DNA from: Cyclobacteriaceae bacterium
GTDB lineage: Bacteria; Bacteroidota; Bacteroidia; Cytophagales; Cyclobacteriaceae
Assembly: GCA_016786495.1 (NCBI GenBank)
Contig: JAEUUJ010000042.1
Span: forward strand, 1-37,153
DNA: 37,153 nt
Direction of reading: 5' to 3'
The stretch's first letter is position 1. Every line of letters starts with the position of its first letter. The notes beneath the pieces were generated by a model. The model saw nothing but the letters and a program-made list of their open reading frames with translations, ran no database searches and had not been told where the DNA came from. This document shows, piece after piece, positions 32,111-37,153 of the stretch. The position numbers and the translations under genes are program-made.

Positions 32111-32682
32111 TGGCACGAATCGAAACTTCTTTCCGAAAGGTTGTCCGGTATTTTTTCAGCGGAACACTTTTTATCGTGCCGCTGGTGGCCACGGTGTATG
32201 TGATTTTCCTTTCGTTCTCGTGGCTCGATGGATTAATCCCGCTTCCGTATCCCGGACTGGGCTTCGCAATCATCATTGTGGCCATTACGCTGTTCGGATA
32301 CTTTACCTCAAACTTCCTGTTTCAAACACTTGTTACCTGGTTTGAGGGAATGGTGAGTCACATTCCGTTTGTCAAACTGATCTATTCTTCGGTCAAGGAT
32401 TTACTCGATGCCTTCGTGGGCGACAAAAAGAAATTCGATAAGCCTGTTTTGGTCCGCATCAACAAAGAAAATCAGCTTCATCGTATCGGCTTTATTACGC
32501 AAAATGATTTGTCGATGCTGGGCCTTAACGATATGGTGGTTGTTTATTTCCCACAGTCGTACGCGTTCGCGGGAGATCATTTCGTAGTGCCCAAAGAAAA
32601 CATCAAGCCACTGAACGTATCCGGTCCGGTGGCCATGAAGTTTATTGTCTCGGGTGGGGTTTCCGGCTTTAAGGAGTCGTAG
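32110..32682 (+). CDS. DUF502 family membrane protein
   Basis: A 190-residue protein with two transmembrane helices (about 17-37 and 48-68) and a soluble C-terminal domain. Landmarks are FFSGTLFIVPLVATVYVI, the GLGFAIIIVAITLFGYFTSNF helix, HIPFVKLIYSSVKDLLDAF and a terminal MKFIVSGGVSG. This is the DUF502 family, which includes plant LIKE COV proteins; its bacterial role is unknown. It overlaps cmk by 1 bp and the convergent DUF4345 gene by 14 bp. Confidence 0.92.
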   Translation: MARIETSFRKVVRYFFSGTLFIVPLVATVYVIFLSFSWLDGLIPLPYPGLGFAIIIVAITLFGYFTSNFLFQTLVTWFEGMVSHIPFVKLIYSSVKDLLDAFVGDKKKFDKPVLVRINKENQLHRIGFITQNDLSMLGLNDMVVVYFPQSYAFAGDHFVVPKENIKPLNVSGPVAMKFIVSGGVSGFKES

Positions 32683-33073
32683 CCTTTTCCCGGTTCCGGA
32701 TCAGGAACAGTAAGGCTGCACATACATTCAGTGAAAATGCCTCAACAATCAACCACGTAATAACAAAGTCGTTTGGTGTTCCGTCTGCTGTCCAGCTTAC
32801 TAACCGACCTGCCACAAATCCGGTCGTGTAGAGAATGATCAAAACCAGCGCAGCCGACTGGTTCTTAAAAATTCCCCACGCACAGAACAAGCCAAACACA
32901 ACGTGCATTCCGCCGTACACTGCGCGCATAGAACTTAATGCCGCGGTATTGTTCAGTTCAATTCCAACATTCGCCAATACCGCCTGGGGATCGATCAGCG
33001 CTTCGATGCCGGTTTTGCAAAAGGCCAGGGCCATTAGCCCAAGAAACACCTGCGAGATTCTTTTGATGATCAT
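32669..33073 (-). CDS. DUF4345 domain-containing membrane protein
   Basis: A 134-residue protein from ATG 33073 (MIIKRISQVFLGLMALAF). An upstream start at 33166 would add 31 charged and Cys-containing residues and overlap the divergent regulator. Four transmembrane helices are predicted. The family pattern is TGIEALIDPQAVLANVGIELNN, then SSMRAVYGGMHVVFGLFCAWGI. Function is unknown. Divergence from the AraC-type regulator by about 80 bp suggests that regulator may control it. Confidence 0.85.
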   Translation of the reverse strand: MIIKRISQVFLGLMALAFCKTGIEALIDPQAVLANVGIELNNTAALSSMRAVYGGMHVVFGLFCAWGIFKNQSAALVLIILYTTGFVAGRLVSWTADGTPNDFVITWLIVEAFSLNVCAALLFLIRNREKATTP

Positions 33074-33154
33074 AAATGCTTTTTTGACCGGTTTAACGCA
33101 TACATCCTCGCGGGCGTGGGTGCAGTTTGTGCCAAAAAAGAGATATTTTGCGCC

Positions 33155-34120
33155 ATGTATGCACACATGCCCATCATCCGCGACATCTTGTACGGTGCTG
33201 CCTCGCGTGGCGCAAGGGTAAACGAACTGTGTGATGCGTTGCAGCTTTCGGTTTCGGATTTAAATGACTCCGGTCGCGCTGTGCCTTTTGAAACGGCTTA
33301 CCGATCGTGGGAGCTTGCGCTTGCGCATACGGGTGATCCGTTACTCGGACTTCATCTCGGTGAAACCAGCACGCCTTCCATTCTGGGTTTGATCGGGCAC
33401 CTGATGCAAAGCAGTCCCGATTTATTGACCGCCTATCAACAAGTTTGTCGTCACGCAGCGCTGGCAACGGACATGTTTCACTACGCGATTTCGATTGGTC
33501 GGGATGAAACGGTGTTAACGTACAAGCCTGCCAAACTGTGGATCACGGTATCGCAACACTCGGCCCGGCAGGCTGTTGAGCAGGCGATGGCCGGCACCCT
33601 AAACGTTTTTTATCTTTTGTCGGGCAAAAAAGTTACCCCGCTTCAAACAACCTTTGCGTTCTCAAGGCCTAAGTTGTTTACGGAGTATGAACGGGTTTTT
33701 GGAGCTGTGCGCTTTAACGAAAAGCAAAACGTTTTGCGGTTTAGAACGTCCGATCTTAATCTGCCGGTGGCGAGCTATGACCAATCGCTGTTTGCCCTTT
33801 TTGACAAGATCGTCCGTGAGAAGATCACCGCGCGTAAACGCAACAGTTCATTTTCTGATATCGTGCGAAACGTGCTTGCCGATGAGTTTCGGGGACAGAT
33901 TGTGCCGGCAGCCATGGTGGCCGGGAAGCTCAACATGAGCCTGAGAACTTTTCAGCGCAAGCTGACGGAAGAGGGAACAAGTTTTCGTGAACTTTCATCC
34001 CGTCTCCGAAAAGAACTCGCTACGATGTTGTTGAAGCAAGATGATGTGCGTGTTCGCGAAGTTGCCAGGATGCTGGGGTACTCGGAGGCCAGTGCCTTGC
34101 GGAAAGCGTTGCGGAACTAA
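33155..34120 (+). CDS. AraC family transcriptional regulator, C-terminally short
   Basis: A 321-residue protein from ATG 33155 ([12 protein letters not shown]). An in-frame start at 33116 is open but overlaps the control region. The N-terminal 180 residues match the arabinose-binding-domain type of AraC proteins (OruR/ArgR-like): [48 protein letters not shown]. The C-terminal HTH domain has [38 protein letters not shown] and [21 protein letters not shown]. It then stops, where the family normally continues with about 15 more residues (an F+RW-G-TP--YR-like end). The last 4 bp overlap the convergent mnmA. Confidence 0.88.
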   Translation: MYAHMPIIRDILYGAASRGARVNELCDALQLSVSDLNDSGRAVPFETAYRSWELALAHTGDPLLGLHLGETSTPSILGLIGHLMQSSPDLLTAYQQVCRHAALATDMFHYAISIGRDETVLTYKPAKLWITVSQHSARQAVEQAMAGTLNVFYLLSGKKVTPLQTTFAFSRPKLFTEYERVFGAVRFNEKQNVLRFRTSDLNLPVASYDQSLFALFDKIVREKITARKRNSSFSDIVRNVLADEFRGQIVPAAMVAGKLNMSLRTFQRKLTEEGTSFRELSSRLRKELATMLLKQDDVRVREVARMLGYSEASALRKALRN

Positions 34121-35292
34121 CTGATTACACCCGATCCAATCAGTTCTTCACCTTCATACCATGCGGCAAATTGCCCGGGAGTAATTGCTTTCTGGGGTGT
34201 TTCGAAAATGATGTAAAGTCCGTTTTCTCGTTTGTGTAGTGTACAGGGCTCAAGCTTTTGCCGGTAGCGGATGCGCGCCATGTAATTTCTTTGTTCACCG
34301 TTCTTCAACGCAAGGTCCGGGCGTACCCAATGCTCATCCGCTGCCGGAATGAATAGTCCTTTACGATGCAGCCCCGGATGATCTTCCCCCATGCCCATGT
34401 AAATCACATTCTTGTCTGTGTCTGTTCCAATGATGAACATAGGTTTTGGCTTGCCGCCAATGTGGAGGCCTTTACGCTGACCGATTGTATAATAATGCGC
34501 ACCGTTGTGTTCACCGATCACGTTGCCAAGTTCAGGAGTGAATGTGAACGGTTCGGTAAGGTGCTCAATATCAGAATTGCTTTTACCGTTTTTAAAAACG
34601 GAAGCATCTGCACCAATTTCAATCGCCTTGCCTTTTTTAGGCAGCAGTTTTTGCTGCAGGAAATCGGGGAGATGCACCTTTCCGATAAAGCATAAGCCCT
34701 GCGAGTCTTTTTTCTCAGCCGTAGCCAAACCGGCTTTTTTGGCGATGTCACGAACTTCGGATTTCAATAATTCACCAATCGGGAACAACGCGCGCGAAAG
34801 CTGTTCCTGCGTAAGCTGACACAGAAAATAACTTTGGTCTTTATTGGGATCTTTTCCAGCCAGGAGTTGATAAACCTTTTTACCGTTCACTTCGATTTCA
34901 CCCCTGCGGGCATAATGACCGGTGGCAACATAGTCGGCACCCAGCTTTAAGGCTGCTTTCAGGAAAATGTCGAATTTGATTTCACGATTGCACAACACAT
35001 CCGGGTTTGGAGTGCGGCCGCGTTGATACTCCGCAAACATGTAATCGACAATGCGTTGCTTGTATTCTACACTGAGGTCAATTGCCTGAAAAGGAATGCC
35101 GAGGTGTTGCGCCACAATCATGGCATCGTTGCTGTCGTCAAGCCACGGGCATTCGTTGCTAATGGTAACCGAATCGTCATGCCAGTTCTTCATGAACATG
35201 CCGATAACCTCATACCCCTGCTCCTTCAGCAGGTATGCTGTTACGCTGGAGTCCACTCCGCCTGATAATCCGACTACTACGCGTTTGCTCAT
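34117..35292 (-). CDS. mnmA: tRNA 2-thiouridine(34) synthase MnmA
   Basis: A 391-residue protein. The PP-loop is GLSGGVDSS (8-16), where the pyrophosphatase site binds ATP to adenylate U34. The catalytic cysteines are Cys101 ([13 protein letters not shown]) and Cys201 (SQGLCFIGK). Other landmarks are [28 protein letters not shown] and the C-terminal beta domain with [20 protein letters not shown]. It thiolates U34 of Lys, Glu and Gln tRNAs using sulfur from an IscS/TusE-type relay. It is separated by 32 bp from the TlpA-like gene upstream and may share its transcript. Confidence 0.97.
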   Translation of the reverse strand: MSKRVVVGLSGGVDSSVTAYLLKEQGYEVIGMFMKNWHDDSVTISNECPWLDDSNDAMIVAQHLGIPFQAIDLSVEYKQRIVDYMFAEYQRGRTPNPDVLCNREIKFDIFLKAALKLGADYVATGHYARRGEIEVNGKKVYQLLAGKDPNKDQSYFLCQLTQEQLSRALFPIGELLKSEVRDIAKKAGLATAEKKDSQGLCFIGKVHLPDFLQQKLLPKKGKAIEIGADASVFKNGKSNSDIEHLTEPFTFTPELGNVIGEHNGAHYYTIGQRKGLHIGGKPKPMFIIGTDTDKNVIYMGMGEDHPGLHRKGLFIPAADEHWVRPDLALKNGEQRNYMARIRYRQKLEPCTLHKRENGLYIIFETPQKAITPGQFAAWYEGEELIGSGVIS

Positions 35293-35324
35293 CTTTGTTG
35301 TCCGATAAACCTGATGATAAATTA

Positions 35325-36551
35325 CTATTTCTTAGCCGCCAGCTCCTCGCTCAACAGCTCGTTGATAATCTCATTGAAGCGTTGCTTCCAGCGTTCATGG
35401 TACACACCTGTGCCGGGCCCTTCGAATCCGGTATGGATGTGTTTTACTTTTCCGTCCTTTCCGATAAAAATGGTAGTCGGGAACGCGACAATCGTGTTCA
35501 ATGCAGGTAGCGCCCCGGCTGCTTTTAGTTTGTCGTCAACCCCGACAATCACAAAATCATAATTCACACCCCACTTCGTTTTCATTTTAGTAACGCGTTC
35601 GGTGGCGTACGTGAAGTCGGGTTTCCGTTCGAAAGCGAGTCCGAGAATTTCAACTCCGCGGTCTTTGTTGTTATCGTACCACAGGGAAAGATATTTTGTT
35701 TCGTCCATGCAGTTCGGACACCAGGTTCCGAAAAGCTGCAGCACGACCACTTTATTTTTGAAACGATCATCTTTTAGCGTTACGGGCTTTCCGTTCAGGT
35801 CCGGGAATTTAAAATCAAGTGTCTCGTAACCGGGTTTCAGATATGTGAGCGATTCTGCGTCTGGCAGGGAAGCGTTTTCATTTTTTACACCCGTCCACGA
35901 TTGGTGATACGATCTTCCTGACCAGAAATCGCCCGTGAGTGTCGAATCGTTCCTGACTGCCTTGAACAAGTAGGCATGGTTACCGTCAAACGTGCTTAGG
36001 AAAAGCGTATCGTTGAATACGCCACCTTCCAGGTACCGGTAGTCGCCCGTTGATGTGAGGAATGAACCGGTTGCGTAATTGCCTGTTTGATTGAACACAC
36101 CGATGGCTTGTGTCGTATCCGTTTCATTCACGAATACAACCTGGTATTTACCCGAAAAATTCGTGGCGTTTGCTGTTGTGTCGGTTGGTTTGAACCGATA
36201 TGCTTCACCGAGCGTAGCGGTGAATGGTACCTTATAGCCCGGATTGTAATTGAGCGTAAAGAAACCGTTGAGTGTGTTTCCTTCGACTGCGGCACGAAGT
36301 TGTGCATCGAACACGTGCAGCACCATGTTCACCGAGTCGCCCGTCATCGTCACTTCATCGAGTAACAACTCTTCCCCGGCATTTTTCAGGTACGCGTCAT
36401 ACCCCTTTGAAAAGTCGTTGACGATTCGAAAGTTGAAGGGGAGTTTCTGACCCTGGATTTCCAGCACACCGCGCCACGAACCGGTTTTTATCTCGGGCGT
36501 TGAGCAGGAGAAAAGTACGAAAGCAAGGGCAAAAAGGGCTAAAAAGCGCAT
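35325..36551 (-). CDS. TlpA-like thioredoxin-fold lipoprotein
   Basis: A 408-residue protein from ATG 36551 ([16 protein letters not shown]). A start ten codons upstream is open, but the later one directly begins a lipoprotein signal (LFSCS). Residues about 20-255 form a beta-rich domain ([46 protein letters not shown]). The thioredoxin-fold domain follows, with the redox motif WCPNC in [16 protein letters not shown]. The rest is [47 protein letters not shown]. It is probably a periplasmic thiol-disulfide reductase; the substrate is unknown. Confidence 0.92.
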   Translation of the reverse strand: MRFLALFALAFVLFSCSTPEIKTGSWRGVLEIQGQKLPFNFRIVNDFSKGYDAYLKNAGEELLLDEVTMTGDSVNMVLHVFDAQLRAAVEGNTLNGFFTLNYNPGYKVPFTATLGEAYRFKPTDTTANATNFSGKYQVVFVNETDTTQAIGVFNQTGNYATGSFLTSTGDYRYLEGGVFNDTLFLSTFDGNHAYLFKAVRNDSTLTGDFWSGRSYHQSWTGVKNENASLPDAESLTYLKPGYETLDFKFPDLNGKPVTLKDDRFKNKVVVLQLFGTWCPNCMDETKYLSLWYDNNKDRGVEILGLAFERKPDFTYATERVTKMKTKWGVNYDFVIVGVDDKLKAAGALPALNTIVAFPTTIFIGKDGKVKHIHTGFEGPGTGVYHERWKQRFNEIINELLSEELAAKK

Positions 36552-36579
36552 GAAAGAGGTTTTTTGACTGAGAGAAAAC

Positions 36580-36647
36580 ACAAAAATGCGACAAATGATT
36601 CTTTTTAGTAACAGTTATTAGGTAATAGTTATTCGTGGCATTTTTGT
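36580..36647. promoter_or_regulatory. Inverted repeat in the divergent TlpA-like/CoA-transferase region
   Basis: ACAAAAATGC (36580-36589) and GCATTTTTGT (36638-36647) are a perfect 10-bp inverted pair, 48 bp apart. Each arm contains CATTTTTG in the direction of its own gene, one mismatch from TAnnTTTG, so it may be a symmetrical pair of divergent -7 elements. The loop holds two AGTTATT copies (36613-36619, 36627-36633). Confidence 0.45.
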
Positions 36648-36671
36648 CAACGATTATAAACGCGATTACGA

Positions 36672-37153
36672 ATGTTTGGAGATCTCAGGGTATTGGAACT
36701 TGCCTCGGTGCTGGCCGGACCAAGCGTAGGTCAATTTTTCGCAGAGCTTGGCGCTGACGTAATCAAAGTTGAAAATCTGAAGACAGGAGGTGATGTTACC
36801 CGCACGTGGAAGGGTAGTGCCGAACTTACGGATGACCGGTCGGCTTATTTTTGTTCGGTTAACTGGGGAAAGAAATCTGTTGCGGTTGACCTTACCTCGC
36901 AGGAGGGAGTGGCGATCGTTCACAAACTCGCAGCCAAGTCAGACATTGTCATTGCCAGTTATAAGCCAGGCGATGCGCAGAAGTTAGGCGTGTCGTACGA
37001 GCAGCTTCGAGCAATCAATCCGGCTTTGATTTATGGACAGATTACCGGGTATGGATCAGACAATGATCGTGTCGGCTATGATGCGGTAATCCAGGCGGAG
37101 TCGGGCTTCATGGATTTGAATGGTGAGAAGAACGGACTGCCAACAAAAATGCC
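36672..37153 (+). CDS. CaiB/BaiF family CoA-transferase, N-terminal part
   Basis: From ATG 36672 the frame stays open to the right edge (160 full codons). I translated it directly. It shows the class III CoA-transferase start FGDLRVLELASVLAGPSVGQ, FFAELGADVIKVE (LGADVIKVE is the family hallmark), NWGKKSVAVDL, ADIVIASYKPGDAQKLG (here SDIVIASYKPG), and LIYGQITGYG...YDAVIQAESGFM. The catalytic Asp region at about residue 165-170 lies just outside. It transfers CoA between organic acids, in unknown metabolism here. The IcmF mutase at the left end is the only other acyl-CoA gene. Confidence 0.92.
   Translation, partial: MFGDLRVLELASVLAGPSVGQFFAELGADVIKVENLKTGGDVTRTWKGSAELTDDRSAYFCSVNWGKKSVAVDLTSQEGVAIVHKLAAKSDIVIASYKPGDAQKLGVSYEQLRAINPALIYGQITGYGSDNDRVGYDAVIQAESGFMDLNGEKNGLPTKM

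Noticed and set aside
1-37153. CRISPR arrays, tRNA or rRNA genes, insertion sequences, integrases, toxin-antitoxin or restriction genes
   Set aside because: I looked on both strands in the intergenic gaps and found no regularly spaced repeats, cloverleaf sequences, terminal inverted repeats with transposase, or recognisable defence genes.

Overview
The window is a compact, gene-dense chromosomal segment with GC content that looks close to 48%. It has no rRNA, tRNA, CRISPR array, transposase or phage gene that I can see. The organism is almost certainly a member of the Bacteroidota, probably a Cytophagales-type free-living bacterium. Supporting signs are a TonB energy transducer with the Bacteroidota-style C-terminus, DUF4870/DUF2157/GDYXXLXY/DUF1501/DUF1800 proteins, PD40-OmpA and carboxypeptidase-regulatory-like proteins, a near-absence of Shine-Dalgarno sequences, and several promoters of the Bacteroidota type (-7 element TAnnTTTG). 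The order-level assignment is inference.

Layout. 1-2730 (minus) is the N-terminal 910 codons of an IcmF-type fused acyl-CoA mutase running off the left end. 2874-5290 holds an OmpA/PD40 envelope protein convergent with a single-domain response regulator. 5470-7125 is a lipoprotein M28 metallopeptidase, divergent from a Crp/Fnr regulator (7241-7822) that precedes a YceI-family protein. 8548-10453 (minus) is a membrane and protease cluster (M48, DUF4870, DUF4389). 10698-13960 (plus) holds a DEAD-box RNA helicase and three poorly known secreted or membrane proteins. 13953-16607 (minus) carries YciI, a transglutaminase-like protein and two related carboxypeptidase-regulatory-like proteins. 16700-18740 (plus) has an ATE-like aminoacyl-tRNA-protein transferase homologue, a mini zinc-ribbon membrane protein and an RluA-type pseudouridine synthase.

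The conserved core is rplM-rpsI-rpsB-tsf (18930-21479). It is followed by an outer-membrane beta-barrel gene bracketed by two near-identical terminators, and by a second receiver-only regulator. 22752-27154 (minus) holds the DUF1501/DUF1800 pair, TonB, and a sigma factor overlapping a small membrane protein. 27274-30743 (plus) holds DUF2157 and GDYXXLXY, then a MATE exporter behind a structured leader. 31296-32682 (plus) is a chained unit of a 40-residue lipoprotein, cmk and DUF502. 32669-36551 holds DUF4345, an AraC-type regulator, mnmA and a TlpA-like thioredoxin lipoprotein. A CaiB/BaiF CoA-transferase starts at 36672 and runs off the right end.

No complete new multi-gene system stands out. 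The most interesting signals are non-coding: a pair of Crp/Fnr-like dyads spaced 32 bp apart at activator-like positions ahead of yceI; a three-hairpin leader ahead of the MATE gene; a large interrupted palindrome ahead of the lipoprotein-cmk unit; and alternative hairpins between rpsB and tsf. The most interesting proteins are the ATE homologue without the usual N-terminal cysteine cluster, and a secreted protein whose predicted mature N-terminus is Cys-Gln-Cys, as in TIMP/netrin-like modules.
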